64,000 nt of DNA from Paenibacillus jilunlii (GCF_900102965.1 NZ_FNGM01000013.1:1-64000); one strand, 5' to 3'; positions 1-9,237 are shown, numbered from the stretch's first letter. The notes: generated from the sequence alone by a model not told the origin. Numbers and translations: made by a program.

Positions 1-112
1 TCCGCCGCTAAGCCAGGTTGGAAGCAAGCTTCCAACAAGACTCCGCTCGACTTGCATGTATTAGGCACGCCGCCAGCGTTCGTCCTGAGCCAGGATCAAA
101 CTCTCCAATTAG
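1..112 (-). rRNA. rrs: 16S ribosomal RNA, 5' end (partial)
   Basis: Read on the minus strand, this is the start of a bacterial 16S rRNA. It holds the AGAGTTTGATCCTGGCTCAG primer site, then the GACGAACGCTGGCGGCG block, ATGCAAGTCGAGCG and the start of variable region V1 with a GGAAGCTTGCTTCC hairpin. The rest of the gene lies off the left edge. The mature 5' end is placed a few bases before AGAGTTTGATC and is approximate. The operon is transcribed away from oriC, in the same direction as gyrB and gyrA. Confidence 0.97.
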
Positions 113-270
113 TATTGAAAAGAGCGATTGCTCATTTTGAAACATCTGACGAGAATTTGCATTCTCTAATTTTGGATCTCACTTGTGTGAAATCCCACTC
201 ACTCGTTGTTCAGTTTTCAAAGATCAAGCTCGTCGTTGGCTTATATTATCTTGTCACCAGCAACTCTTAT

Positions 271-299
271 AATATATCACGTTCGGCCGATTAATGCAA
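271..299 (-). promoter_or_regulatory. rRNA operon promoter
   Basis: On the minus strand TTGCAT (294-299) and TATATT (271-276) are separated by exactly 17 bases. Transcription would start near 264, about 150 bases before the 16S gene. The stretch at 205-226 reads on the minus strand as a TGATCTTTGAAAACTGAAC-type sequence, the conserved pre-16S leader found before Bacillales rRNA genes, where the boxA antitermination signal lies. Nothing else is seen between the promoter and 398. Confidence 0.7.
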
Positions 300-397
300 G
301 CTCTTTTTTTAACTTCTTATCGAGCTCGGCGTTTAACTTTCATGGCCGGAATAAGAATATACCATGTACAGAGATTCATTGCAAGCATTATTTTATA

Positions 398-458
398 AGA
401 AAAAAAGCTATTCCATATACACCGCTTAAAACAAAGCAGCTAAGCAGGGAATAGCTTT
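398..458 (-). terminator. Rho-independent terminator after the HD-GYP gene
   Basis: AAAGCTATTCC (404-414) and GGAATAGCTTT (448-458) form an 11-bp perfect stem. On the minus strand the stem is followed by a run of T. The loop is long (33 bases) and can fold a small inner hairpin. It lies 33 bases after the HD-GYP stop codon and insulates it from the rRNA promoter. Confidence 0.6.
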
Positions 459-490
459 AAAGCCCTATAAATGTTACACCCTATATAGTA

Positions 491-1591
491 TTAAGCAATG
501 ATCTCCTGAATATACAACTCCCGCTCCAGCATTAAATTAACGATCACACCTTCAACCTTGACCATGGGCCGGGTAGGATTGCTGCGGTCTGTAAATATAA
601 TCTCACCATGGCGGCCATCACTAAGGCGTATTCTTGTACCGTTATATAAATCGGTTGTTTTTTGAATGAATGTTTGAACAATGACCGGGTCCAGCTTCCC
701 GAAGCTCTCAGCCAGTAACTCCTCCAGAACCAGGTATGGGGACTGTGCCTTTCTATAAGCCTTCTCCAGCGTCATGGCATGGAATATATCAGCCACGGCC
801 ACGATCTTGGCATAGAAGTGGATCTGGCTGCCTTCCAGCCGGAGTGGATATCCTGAACCGTCGATCTTCTCATGATGCTGCAATGCGGCCAGCCGAACGC
901 CCTCATTGATAGCTGTAACATTGCGCAGCAGCTGGTACCCGTAAGTGGTGTGCCTGCGGACTTCTTCTATCTCACTGGCATCCAATGGTGTTGGCTTCTG
1001 CAGCAGTGATGCATCCACTTTAACGTTTCCTATGTCATGCAGCAGGCCTGCAAATGCGGTCTGCATCCAATCCTTTTGCGGGTACCCGCACCACTGGGCG
1101 ATTTTGTAGGAGGTTAATGCAGAGAGCACTGCGTTGTGATAATTGTAATCCTGGTCAAAAAGAACGCGCGGTGCAAACTTCAGAATATGATAGTCCTTTA
1201 AATGACTGATCAGTACTTCCAACTGGCTTCGCAATTCAAGTATAGGCAATTGGGCAGCTGCAGCAGAAGCATAGCTTTTCTTAACAAGAGCCAGCATCTT
1301 CTCATATTCATCGTGAAGCGGAGAATTGCTTTTGGCAAGCTGAGACTCATTGATTAATGCCCCTGGCTTGGAGGCTGTATGCTTGGTGACTGCCTTGGCT
1401 GACTCAGGAGCTTTGTTCTCTTCCTGGGCGCCTTCAATCTCTATGTGCTGGATCAAAAAAGCCTGCAGGATTTCAATATCCCGCGGCAGTATGATTTTCC
1501 CCTTGGTGAATAAAACCCCTCCCAAAGGTGTTACCACATCTTTAACAATCTTCGACCCTGGCTTTACTTCCCCTACGGATATGCTTGGCAT
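491..1591 (-). CDS. HD-GYP domain cyclic-di-GMP phosphodiesterase-like protein
   Basis: A 366-residue cytoplasmic protein. The C-terminal two thirds is an HD-GYP domain: LLHDIGN gives the HD metal pair, followed by HTTYGYQLL and then HHEKIDGSGYP, the GYP signature. A DYNYHN segment earlier matches the first histidine ligand, so the catalytic site looks intact. HD-GYP enzymes hydrolyse c-di-GMP to pGpG or GMP. The first 80 residues (GEVKPGSKIVKDVVTPLGG...) resemble the small N-terminal domain of Gram-positive HD-GYP proteins. A 60-residue linker rich in A, K and E follows. The ATG start has an AGGGG ribosome site. It lies downstream of gyrA, but the gyrA terminator separates them. Its output pathway is not evident from the context. 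Confidence 0.88.
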   Translation of the reverse strand: MPSISVGEVKPGSKIVKDVVTPLGGVLFTKGKIILPRDIEILQAFLIQHIEIEGAQEENKAPESAKAVTKHTASKPGALINESQLAKSNSPLHDEYEKMLALVKKSYASAAAAQLPILELRSQLEVLISHLKDYHILKFAPRVLFDQDYNYHNAVLSALTSYKIAQWCGYPQKDWMQTAFAGLLHDIGNVKVDASLLQKPTPLDASEIEEVRRHTTYGYQLLRNVTAINEGVRLAALQHHEKIDGSGYPLRLEGSQIHFYAKIVAVADIFHAMTLEKAYRKAQSPYLVLEELLAESFGKLDPVIVQTFIQKTTDLYNGTRIRLSDGRHGEIIFTDRSNPTRPMVKVEGVIVNLMLERELYIQEIIA

Positions 1592-1736
1592 ACAATCAGC
1601 CCCTCTGTTTCTGAAACACTTGTGCCCAGTAATATAACTCTCTAATTATAGTATGGATAACTGCAAGCGGCTAGATGGAGCAGGGATTTTCCTTAAATTT
1701 AATTGCAAAATATGTTCAATTCAACTGCAGGTACGC

Positions 1737-1778
1737 AAAAAAGAGCATGAGTTTCTGTAAATAGAAACCCATGCTCTT
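1737..1778 (-). terminator. gyrA rho-independent terminator
   Basis: Arms 1741-1756 and 1763-1778 form a 16-bp stem with one mismatch and a 6-base loop. On the minus strand it ends in AAGAGCATG...CATGCTCTT followed by T5. It starts 9 bases after the gyrA stop codon. Confidence 0.92.
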
Positions 1779-1787
1779 GATATTAAT

Positions 1788-4331
1788 TTACTCCAGAGGA
1801 CCCTCTTCACCATCAGATACTGTCTCAGACTGGACTTCGTCCCCAGCTTCCCCAGCAACTCCGCCTGTAACTTCCTCGCCAGCCTCTTGCTCGGAGAATT
1901 CATCCTCTTCACTCTTATCGGCTCTGCAGAGCGTAGCCACAGCATCATCTTCACGGATGTTAATCAGCTTAACCCCTTGAGCATAACGTCCCATGGTAGA
2001 AATACCATCCATGCTGGTACGGATCAGGGTGCCGCTCGTTGTAATGATCATGAGGTCCTCGTCTTTTTTGACAACCTTCAGTCCAACTACAGGACCATTC
2101 TTGTCGGTAAGGTTAATGGTCTTGATCCCTTTGCCGCCACGGGTCTGGGAACGATAGTCCAGGGCAGGGGTACGTTTACCATAACCCTTGGAGGTTACAA
2201 TCAGTACTTCCAGCTCCTTGTCTACACAATCCATCCCAATAACATGGTCATTGGCATCAAGTGTAATACCTTTTACGCCGGTTGCGCTGCGGCCCATAGA
2301 ACGGACATCATTCTCTGAGAACGTAATCGACATTCCGCGTGCAGTACCGATAATCAGGTCTTGCTCGCCATCCGTAAGCTTAACCTCGATTAGGGAGTCT
2401 TCCTCACGGAGGTTGATTGCAATCAATCCGCCTTTGCGGATATTGTTGTAATCCTCCAGAGGTGTCTTCTTGACGATCCCTTCACGGGTAGCAAAGAAGA
2501 GGTATTTGTCGCTGTCGGCATCTTCCACCTGGATTACAGCACTAATCTTCTCCCCTTGTTCAATCTGAATCAGGTTGATAATTGGTGTCCCCCGCGCAGT
2601 CCGTCCAAGCTCCGGAATCTCATAAGCCTTGATCCGGTATACCTTGCCCTTATCGGTAAAGAACATCAGGTAATTGTGGGAGTTGCTCACAAAGAGATGT
2701 TCCACGAAGTCCTGGTCTTTGGTATCCATCCCCATAACACCGCGGCCTCCGCGCTTCTGGCTGCGATAGGTGCTGACCGGCAGACGCTTAATATATCCGG
2801 TATGCGTAATCGTGATGACAACCTCTTCACGCGGAATCAGATCCTCATCAAGGATGCTTTCTTCTCCAACCGTGATTTCTGTACGGCGGTCATCAGAGTA
2901 CCTGTCACGGATCTCCTGAAGCTCGTTGCTGATTATCTCGAGTACCAGATGCTCATTAGCCAGAATCTCACGGTACTCAGCAATCTTAGCCAACAGCTCA
3001 TTATATTCGTTCTCAATTTTTTCACGTTCCAAGCCGGTCAGACGCTGCATCCGCATATCCAGGATGGCTTGTGCCTGCTCTACGCTGAGACTGAATGTGC
3101 TCATCAAGCCATCCCGCGCAATATCAGTCGTGCGGGAAGCGCGGATCAAAGCAATAACTTCATCCAGATGATCCAGTGCGATACGCAATCCTTCCAGAAT
3201 ATGCGCCCGTGCCTCAGCTTTTTTGAGGTCAAAAATCGTCCGGCGACGAATAACTTCTATTTGATGCTGCAAGTAATGGTGCAGTACATCCCGGAGATTA
3301 AGAATCTTCGGTTCGTTATTAACGATAGCAAGCATGTTGATGCCAAATGTAGACTGCATCGAGGTATGCTTGTAAAGATTATTCAGCACCACATTCGGGT
3401 TCACATCACGTCTCATCTCAACAACTACACGCATACCATTGCGGTCCGATTCATCCCGGAGATCTGTAATGCCTTCGATCCGTTTCTCACGCACTAATTC
3501 AGCGATCTTCTCAACCAGTCTGGCTTTGTTGACCTGGTAAGGCAGCTCACTTACAATGATCCGCGCTTTGCCGTTATTTTCTTCGATATCCGCTTTGGCC
3601 CGCATGGTTACCGATCCGCGGCCTGTACGGTAAGCTTGGCGGATGCCCTCACGGCCTAGAATGTAACCAGCCGTTGGGAAATCCGGGCCTTGAATATATT
3701 CCATGAGTTCCATGGGTGTAATGTCAGGATTTTTGATCATCGCCTGCACACCGTCAATAACCTCTCCCAGGTTATGAGGAGGAATATTGGTAGCCATACC
3801 AACAGCGATACCAGATACCCCGTTAACAAGCAGGTTCGGATAGCGGGCAGGCAATACTACCGGCTCATTCTCTTCACCATCATAGTTGGGTGCGAAATCA
3901 ACGGTCTCTTTATTCAGATCGCGTAGCATTTCTCCGGCAATTTTGGAGAGCCGGGCTTCGGTATACCGCATGGCTGCTGCCATGTCTCCGTCAATTGAGC
4001 CAAAATTCCCGTGGCCATCGACAAGCATATACCGCATTGAGAAATCCTGCGCCATCCGGACCATCGTTTCATAAACAGCAGAGTCCCCGTGAGGATGATA
4101 CTTACCGATAACCTCACCGACGATTCTTGCTGATTTCTTATGAGGTTTATCGGCAAACATTCCAAGTTCCGACATCGCAAACAAAATGCGTCGGTGGACA
4201 GGCTTAAGTCCGTCCCGCACATCCGGCAAAGCCCGGCTCACAATGATGCTCATCGCGTAATCCATAAAGGATTCGCGCATTTCCTCACCAATGTCCCGAT
4301 CTTTGACTTGCGGGTTATTTTGTTCAGCCAT
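1788..4331 (-). CDS. gyrA: DNA gyrase subunit A
   Basis: Subunit A of the GyrA2GyrB2 topoisomerase II, which adds negative supercoils using ATP. The breakage-reunion domain fills about residues 1-500. The DNA-linking tyrosine is Tyr123 in AMRYTEARL. The quinolone-determining region reads HPHGDSAVYE with the wild-type Ser84 and Glu88, so there is no target-site fluoroquinolone resistance here. The C-terminal beta-pinwheel carries GyrA-box sequences (QKRGGRG and QTRGGKG), needed for wrapping DNA. At 847 residues it is slightly longer than the B. subtilis protein because of an acidic, low-complexity tail (EEDEFSEQEAGEE...) that may tune supercoiling. The ATG start has an AAGGAGG site. Confidence 0.98.
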   Translation of the reverse strand: MAEQNNPQVKDRDIGEEMRESFMDYAMSIIVSRALPDVRDGLKPVHRRILFAMSELGMFADKPHKKSARIVGEVIGKYHPHGDSAVYETMVRMAQDFSMRYMLVDGHGNFGSIDGDMAAAMRYTEARLSKIAGEMLRDLNKETVDFAPNYDGEENEPVVLPARYPNLLVNGVSGIAVGMATNIPPHNLGEVIDGVQAMIKNPDITPMELMEYIQGPDFPTAGYILGREGIRQAYRTGRGSVTMRAKADIEENNGKARIIVSELPYQVNKARLVEKIAELVREKRIEGITDLRDESDRNGMRVVVEMRRDVNPNVVLNNLYKHTSMQSTFGINMLAIVNNEPKILNLRDVLHHYLQHQIEVIRRRTIFDLKKAEARAHILEGLRIALDHLDEVIALIRASRTTDIARDGLMSTFSLSVEQAQAILDMRMQRLTGLEREKIENEYNELLAKIAEYREILANEHLVLEIISNELQEIRDRYSDDRRTEITVGEESILDEDLIPREEVVITITHTGYIKRLPVSTYRSQKRGGRGVMGMDTKDQDFVEHLFVSNSHNYLMFFTDKGKVYRIKAYEIPELGRTARGTPIINLIQIEQGEKISAVIQVEDADSDKYLFFATREGIVKKTPLEDYNNIRKGGLIAINLREEDSLIEVKLTDGEQDLIIGTARGMSITFSENDVRSMGRSATGVKGITLDANDHVIGMDCVDKELEVLIVTSKGYGKRTPALDYRSQTRGGKGIKTINLTDKNGPVVGLKVVKKDEDLMIITTSGTLIRTSMDGISTMGRYAQGVKLINIREDDAVATLCRADKSEEDEFSEQEAGEEVTGGVAGEAGDEVQSETVSDGEEGPLE

Positions 4332-4371
4332 GAGTTGCTGGACCTCCTTCAGTTAAAAACCGCTACCCTTA

Positions 4372-4400
4372 ATTATATTACTTTCACAAAAGCAGCACAA
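4372..4400 (-). promoter_or_regulatory. gyrA promoter
   Basis: On the minus strand TTGTGC (4395-4400), 17 bases, then a perfect TATAAT (4372-4377). The start site would fall about 35 bases before the gyrA ATG. The presence of its own promoter fits separation from gyrB by the plus-strand ATP-grasp gene. Confidence 0.65.
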
Positions 4401-4667
4401 TTAAACATGATAGCCTTTTATCTTCTATAATGATTTTCTTTAGCGGGATAAGGGTATACGCCCGCTCCGCCATTGCCTTCAGCACATAGAATGTAAAGAC
4501 AAGAAGAAAGGCTCTATAACTCTTATTTTGTCCCAAAAGACATAGCCCCATATCCTTATATTATAACATTGTTTGGGTTGCTTGTCCTGAAATTTCAAAT
4601 GCCAATGCCTGACTCTATGAATATGAATTGTAGTTTACTGCTCGTAATACTTTGAAGGAGGCAGGTC
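4401..4667. other. Intergenic region between divergent gyrA and the ATP-grasp gene
   Basis: This part of the 336-base gap holds no ORF with a ribosome site and no clear inverted repeat. The plus-strand gene has a ribosome site (GAAGGAGG) just before its ATG, but I could not find a convincing sigma-A promoter for it. A sporulation sigma-factor promoter is possible but not proven. Confidence 0.5.
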
Positions 4668-5555
4668 ATGAAGATTCAGCGGGTGTCCAGTAAATGGGCC
4701 AAGACGAAAGTCATTTTATCCAACCGCCAGTTGGCTGTATTTATTCCCGAAACGCGAAAATACAGCCTGGAGGCGTTAGTAGAACTGCTTGGGATTTACG
4801 GAACGGTATATATTAAGCCAGATCGCGGGACTTATGGCAGCGGGGTAATGAGGGCAGAACAGCGTACGGTTCATTTAAGCCCCAGTGACCGTCAACCCGG
4901 GAGCAGTGACTGCGCTTTAACCCATGGGATCGTGGAGAGTGATGTAGTTGTTGAACAAAAAGTAATGTATATTCTGCGCTATGCAAAAGATGCAGAGGCC
5001 TTCTCCTCACCACAGGAGCTGCATGCAGCCTTGCTGCCGCGGATTAGAGGACGTACGTATTTGATCCAGCAGGGTATTGATCTGCTCTGTCATCAGGACC
5101 GCCCTTTCGATCTGCGGGTACTTACGCAAAAAAACCTTTCAGGAGCATGGGAAACCACGGGGATGCTGGGCAGAGTAGCCGCTCCACAAAAAGTTGTCAC
5201 TAACTACCACAGTGGGGGCAGCATTTATACCGTTCGCAATCTGCTAAAAACGCATATGATTCCAGATGAAATGAACGCGACCATTCAGAAGCTGAAATTT
5301 ATGGGCGTAAAAATTGCCGCACAGCTAGAAACCGCCTATCCGGGTCTTAAAGAGATTGGACTTGATGTAGCTATAGATTCACATCATGATCTATGGCTGC
5401 TGGAGGTCAATACGCTTCCATCCATTATTGTATTCAGCAGCTTTCAGAATAAGTCTAATTACCGCAAGATCCGCAGCTATGCCCGGGCTTACGGCAGATT
5501 AAAAAAAGCCCGCCCCGCCTCAGTCCGTCGATACAAACGGGCTAAAAGACATTAA
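4668..5555 (+). CDS. YheC/YheD-family ATP-grasp protein (spore-coat-associated type)
   Basis: A 295-residue protein of the YheC/D-like ATP-grasp family, whose Bacillus members are associated with the endospore coat; their substrate is not established. IKPDRGTYGSGVMR near residue 48 is the ATP-binding glycine-rich loop. FDLRVLTQ in the middle and LEVNTLPS near residue 250 are the ATP-grasp metal and ATP-binding segments. The C-terminus is strongly basic (KKARPASVRRYKRAKRH). The ATG start has GAAGGAGG eight bases upstream. It is the only plus-strand gene among the minus-strand replication genes, so it sits as an insertion between gyrB and gyrA, which are adjacent in B. subtilis. Confidence 0.8.
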   Translation: MKIQRVSSKWAKTKVILSNRQLAVFIPETRKYSLEALVELLGIYGTVYIKPDRGTYGSGVMRAEQRTVHLSPSDRQPGSSDCALTHGIVESDVVVEQKVMYILRYAKDAEAFSSPQELHAALLPRIRGRTYLIQQGIDLLCHQDRPFDLRVLTQKNLSGAWETTGMLGRVAAPQKVVTNYHSGGSIYTVRNLLKTHMIPDEMNATIQKLKFMGVKIAAQLETAYPGLKEIGLDVAIDSHHDLWLLEVNTLPSIIVFSSFQNKSNYRKIRSYARAYGRLKKARPASVRRYKRAKRH

Positions 5556-5605
5556 AAAAGAACCTCCGCTCTCTTATTTATCACAAATAGAGAAAACGGA
5601 GGTTC
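5554..5605 (-). terminator. gyrB terminator, probably bidirectional
   Basis: GAACCTCCG (5560-5568) pairs with CGGAGGTTC (5597-5605), and an inner stem CTCTnTTT/AAATAGAG extends it. On the minus strand the stem is followed by T6, ending gyrB transcripts. On the plus strand it may stop the convergent ATP-grasp gene, with a weaker T tract. Confidence 0.85.
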
Positions 5606-5626
5606 ATTACAACAAACTGCCACGTA

Positions 5627-7537
5627 TTAAATATCCAGGTTACGCACGGATTGTGCATGCTCCTGAATAAATTCCCGCCGCGGCTCGACATTGTCGCCCA
5701 TCAGCGTATCAAAGATTCCGTCGGCGAGAATTGCATCCTCAATGGTGACCTGCAGCATCATACGGCTCTCAGGGTCCATAGTTGTATCCCACAGCTGAGC
5801 CGCATTCATTTCCCCAAGGCCTTTATACCGCTGAACGTTGACTTTAACATTCTCGCCGAAGCTGGCAATAATTTCATCACGTTCCTTCTCGGTCTGAGCA
5901 TAGCGAACGACCTTATTGCGTTCAATCTTAAACAGCGGCGGCTGGGCGATATAAATATAGCCCGCTTCGATAATCTTCCGCATGTAGCGGTAGAAGAAGG
6001 TCAGCAGCAGTGTTCTGATATGGGCACCGTCGACATCCGCATCGGTCATGATAACAACCTTATGGTAACGGGCTTTGGACAGATCGAAATCATCACTGAT
6101 GCCAGTTCCCAGAGCGGTGATAATCGCCCGGATTTCAGCATTGGACAATATACGGTCGAGCCGCGCTTTTTCAACGTTCAGGATCTTGCCGCGCAGCGGC
6201 AGAATCGCCTGGAAATGACGGTCACGGCCCTGCTTGGCAGAACCGCCTGCAGAGTCTCCTTCGACGATGTACAGCTCGCTGATGGAAGCATCCTTGGAGG
6301 AGCAGTCTGCCAGCTTACCCGGCAGGGCGCTTACTTCAAGTGCACTTTTACGGCGAGTCAGCTCACGGGCCTTGCGGGCCGCTTCACGGGCACGGGAAGC
6401 CTGCATGGATTTCTCCAGCACACGCCGGGAAACTGCCGGATTCTCTTCCAAAAACTCCTGCAGCTTCTCTCCGAAGAGAGATTCTACAACACCGCGGACT
6501 TCACTGTTGCCCAGCTTGGTCTTGGTTTGGCCTTCAAATTGCGGCTCTGGAATCTTAACGGAAATAATCGCTGTCAATCCTTCACGCACATCATCGCCGG
6601 TAAGATTGGAGCTGCTGTCCTTAATGACTCCCGTTTTACGGGCATAGTCGTTGATGATCCGGGTTAAAGCGCTTTTGAAGCCGGATTCATGGGTCCCGCC
6701 CTCATGGGTATTAATATTATTGGCAAAAGAGTAAATGTTCTCTGTATAGGAATCGTTATACTGCAGAGCAACTTCCACCGCAATCATATCGCGGGAACCT
6801 TCTACGTAGATTGGTTCCTCGTGCAACGCTTCTTTTTTCTCGTTCAGATACTTTACATACTCAACAATACCGCCTTCGTATTTGAACACATTAGAGACAC
6901 CGGTGCGTTCATCCAGCAGCGAAAGCTCAATGCCCTTGTTAAGAAAGGCCAATTCGCGAATGCGTGTGAGCAATGTCGTATATTCAAATACTGTGGTTTC
7001 GGTGAAAATCTCTGGATCCGGATGAAACGTTGTTGTTGTCCCTGTCTCATCGGTATCACCAATGATCCTGATATCATACTGTGGCGCACCGCGTCTATAT
7101 TCCTGCTGGTAAATGTGGCCGTCACGCTTGACGTTCACAACAACCTTCTCGGACAAGGCGTTTACGACGGATATCCCTACACCGTGCAAACCGCCTGATA
7201 CTTTATATCCACCGCCGCCGAATTTCCCCCCTGCATGCAGGACCGTCATGACGACTTCGAGCGTCGACTTCTTCAGCTTCACATTCTCACCGACAGGGAT
7301 ACCCCGTCCATTATCGATTACTGTAATGCTGTTATCCTCATGAATCTTCACTTGAATCCGGTCGCAATAGCCTGCCAGCGCCTCATCGATACTGTTATCG
7401 ACAACCTCCCAGACCAAATGATGCAGACCTTTGGCGCTAGTAGAACCGATGTACATGCCGGGACGTTTCCGAACTGCCTCCAGCCCTTCCAGTACCTGAA
7501 TCTGGCTCTCATCATATGTCGGTTGATTCATTGACAT
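5627..7537 (-). CDS. gyrB: DNA gyrase subunit B
   Basis: The ATPase subunit of gyrase, 636 residues, normal length for Firmicutes. The N-terminal GHKL ATPase has LVWEVVDNSIDEALAG with the Mg-binding Asn, VIDNGRGIP and GGLHGVG. The transducer domain follows. The TOPRIM metal site is formed by YIVEGDSAGGSAKQGR and TDADVDGAHI, with the PLRGKILNVEKA block between them. The C-terminal tail YKGLGEMNAAQLWDTTMDP contacts GyrA. It is the last gene of the minus-strand dnaA-dnaN-yaaA-recF-remB-gyrB run and ends at a strong terminator. Confidence 0.98.
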   Translation of the reverse strand: MSMNQPTYDESQIQVLEGLEAVRKRPGMYIGSTSAKGLHHLVWEVVDNSIDEALAGYCDRIQVKIHEDNSITVIDNGRGIPVGENVKLKKSTLEVVMTVLHAGGKFGGGGYKVSGGLHGVGISVVNALSEKVVVNVKRDGHIYQQEYRRGAPQYDIRIIGDTDETGTTTTFHPDPEIFTETTVFEYTTLLTRIRELAFLNKGIELSLLDERTGVSNVFKYEGGIVEYVKYLNEKKEALHEEPIYVEGSRDMIAVEVALQYNDSYTENIYSFANNINTHEGGTHESGFKSALTRIINDYARKTGVIKDSSSNLTGDDVREGLTAIISVKIPEPQFEGQTKTKLGNSEVRGVVESLFGEKLQEFLEENPAVSRRVLEKSMQASRAREAARKARELTRRKSALEVSALPGKLADCSSKDASISELYIVEGDSAGGSAKQGRDRHFQAILPLRGKILNVEKARLDRILSNAEIRAIITALGTGISDDFDLSKARYHKVVIMTDADVDGAHIRTLLLTFFYRYMRKIIEAGYIYIAQPPLFKIERNKVVRYAQTEKERDEIIASFGENVKVNVQRYKGLGEMNAAQLWDTTMDPESRMMLQVTIEDAILADGIFDTLMGDNVEPRREFIQEHAQSVRNLDI

Positions 7538-7583
7538 GCCTTCACCTACTTCTTTCAGATTATCTCTTGTAACTCACACAACG

Positions 7584-7832
7584 TTATATTTCCAACAAGA
7601 TTTTGGCTCTTTTTTTGAGAGTGGAGGAGGAGATAGGGGAGTAATATACAGTATTTTTGGTTACGACAATGGACTTCGCTTCCTCTTCACCGATTCGTTC
7701 CAGTTTCTTGTCCTGCTCGGAATGAACAATGAACTGCTTCGATATCTTGGAGGACTTCTCAATCGAGATATCAAAAATAGCGATTAACTCTGAGGATCGA
7801 ATAATCTTCTCCCCGCCCAAATGAATATACAT
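7584..7832 (-). CDS. remB: RemB-like DUF370 protein (YaaB)
   Basis: An 82-residue protein starting MYIHLGGEKIIRSSELIAIFD, the DUF370 signature. The reading frame extends 15 codons further upstream, but the start at 7832 is chosen because GGAGG lies seven bases before this ATG and because family members begin here. RemA/RemB-type proteins are DNA-binding activators of matrix genes in B. subtilis; RemB's own role is less clear. Its place between recF and gyrB matches B. subtilis yaaB. It starts 17 bases after the recF stop codon, which suggests one transcript. Confidence 0.85.
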   Translation of the reverse strand: MYIHLGGEKIIRSSELIAIFDISIEKSSKISKQFIVHSEQDKKLERIGEEEAKSIVVTKNTVYYSPISSSTLKKRAKILLEI

Positions 7833-7848
7833 GGTCTTCCTCCGCTCT

Positions 7849-8967
7849 TTAGATCTCCACTTTGCCGTCATGCACATGATATAGGCTTGCGCCTTTTAAT
7901 CTATCGGCACTCAGACTTTCAATCCCGGTGGCGGTAATAAAAGTCTGCACCTTGCTTTGAAAGGTTTCGATAAGCTGGGTCTGACGGTAGGGATCAAGTT
8001 CGGACAAAACATCATCAAGAAGCAGCACAGGATACTCTCCGATCTCTTCATGGATCAGCTCGATTTCCGCCAGCTTGAGCGATAAAGCTGCCGTGCGTTG
8101 CTGCCCTTGGGAGCCGTAGACCTGAGCTTCTCTTCCGTTGATAAAAAAGGACAGGTCATCCCTATGGGGACCCGTCAGCGTCATGCCGCGCCTGATTTCC
8201 TGATCTCTCGTTTGTGATAACTTTAACATAAAATTGTCTAATAAGACAGCTTCATCTTCCATTTCGCGCTCACCAAAAGAAGGAACATACAATAGTTTCA
8301 GCTCTTCTCCTCCGTTTGTAATGCCACGATGAATGCTTTCTGCCCATATTTGCAGCTTCTTTATGAATTCTTTCCTTTTTTTGACGATTTTAACACCATG
8401 TTCTACAAGTTGGGCATCCCATATCTCCAAAAGCTCTTTGCCGGCAGCCTCTTTGCCCCATAACTGCTTCAGTAAATTGCCCCTTTGGAGCAGCACCTTC
8501 TGGTATTGCTGCAGATGAAACAGGTAGCTTGGCTGTACCTGGCCAATCTCCATATCGAGGAACCGGCGTCTTATGCCGGGGGTCCCTTTGACAATCTCCA
8601 AATCCTCAGGAGCAAACATGACGACATTTAAAGAACCGATGAACTCACTGAGCCTGCGCTGCTCCAGCCCATTAATTCTGGCTTTTTTGCCCTGTGCGGA
8701 TAAGGTCAGCTCCAACTTCAAATCACCGTATTTCCGCTCGACCTCAGCCACTATCTGCGCAGAGCCTGCCGGAGCATCGAAGGAAATAAGCTCCTTATCC
8801 TTGGAGGTACGGTGACTCTTGGTCATGGCCAGAACAAACAGAGCCTCCATAAGGTTGGTTTTGCCCTGGGCATTCTGACCGAGGATCAGGTTCACATCGC
8901 CCAGGCTCTCCAGACGCAGCAGCCCATAATTGCGGTAATACTGCAGACCGATATTTTTGACAAACAC
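7849..8967 (-). CDS. recF: DNA replication and repair protein RecF
   Basis: A 372-residue SMC-like ATPase that with RecO and RecR loads RecA at single-strand gaps. The Walker A motif GQNAQGKTNLMEAL is near residue 30. The ABC signature YGSQGQQRTAALSL and Walker B PVLLLDDVLSELD are in the C-terminal third. The start is GTG with GGGGAGG nine bases upstream. It follows yaaA by 21 bases in the dnaA-dnaN-yaaA-recF order conserved in Bacillales. Confidence 0.97.
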   Translation of the reverse strand: MFVKNIGLQYYRNYGLLRLESLGDVNLILGQNAQGKTNLMEALFVLAMTKSHRTSKDKELISFDAPAGSAQIVAEVERKYGDLKLELTLSAQGKKARINGLEQRRLSEFIGSLNVVMFAPEDLEIVKGTPGIRRRFLDMEIGQVQPSYLFHLQQYQKVLLQRGNLLKQLWGKEAAGKELLEIWDAQLVEHGVKIVKKRKEFIKKLQIWAESIHRGITNGGEELKLLYVPSFGEREMEDEAVLLDNFMLKLSQTRDQEIRRGMTLTGPHRDDLSFFINGREAQVYGSQGQQRTAALSLKLAEIELIHEEIGEYPVLLLDDVLSELDPYRQTQLIETFQSKVQTFITATGIESLSADRLKGASLYHVHDGKVEI

Positions 8968-8988
8968 GAAGCTGAGCCTCCCCGAGTG

Positions 8989-9216
8989 TTATTCTTTTAT
9001 TCCGCCGCCTTCAACCTCGAAAACGCCGTTGTCCTGAACCTCTACTTTATCACCCGGGTACAGCTTTCTTCCACGACGGTCTTCCTTTTCCCCGTTGACC
9101 TGCACATATCCTTCCTGCAGCAAGGCTTTGGCCATCCCGCCTGTGGATACACAATCGGAGAGCTTCAAAAACTGGTCGAGCTTAATATATTCACTGTGGA
9201 TAAGTATTTTTTTCAT
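8989..9216 (-). CDS. yaaA: S4-domain RNA-binding protein YaaA
   Basis: A 75-residue protein made almost only of an S4 RNA-binding fold: IKLDQFLKLSDCVSTGGMAK, then EGYVQVNGEKEDRRGRKLYPGD. In B. subtilis the homologue has been linked to 50S ribosome assembly. The frame also allows a GTG start at 9237. The ATG at 9216 is preferred because AAAGG lies before it and GTG at 9237 has no ribosome site. Perfect DnaA boxes sit inside the first codons and just upstream (see separate entries). Confidence 0.9.
   Translation of the reverse strand: MKKILIHSEYIKLDQFLKLSDCVSTGGMAKALLQEGYVQVNGEKEDRRGRKLYPGDKVEVQDNGVFEVEGGGIKE
9195..9203 (-). promoter_or_regulatory. DnaA box within yaaA
   Basis: TGTGGATAA, the exact complement of the consensus TTATCCACA, lies within the first codons of yaaA. 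It forms a pair with the box at 9238-9246, with starts 43 bases apart. Confidence 0.6.
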
Positions 9217-9237
9217 GATTTTTGCCCTTTCAGCCAC

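Noticed and set aside
2556..3497. A 313-codon plus-strand frame antisense to gyrA
   Set aside because: It lies wholly inside gyrA in a mirror frame, has no ribosome site, and its product has no recognisable motif.
5651..6667. A 338-codon plus-strand frame antisense to gyrB
   Set aside because: Fully overlaps the conserved gyrB gene; long antisense frames are common opposite such genes and there is no ribosome site.
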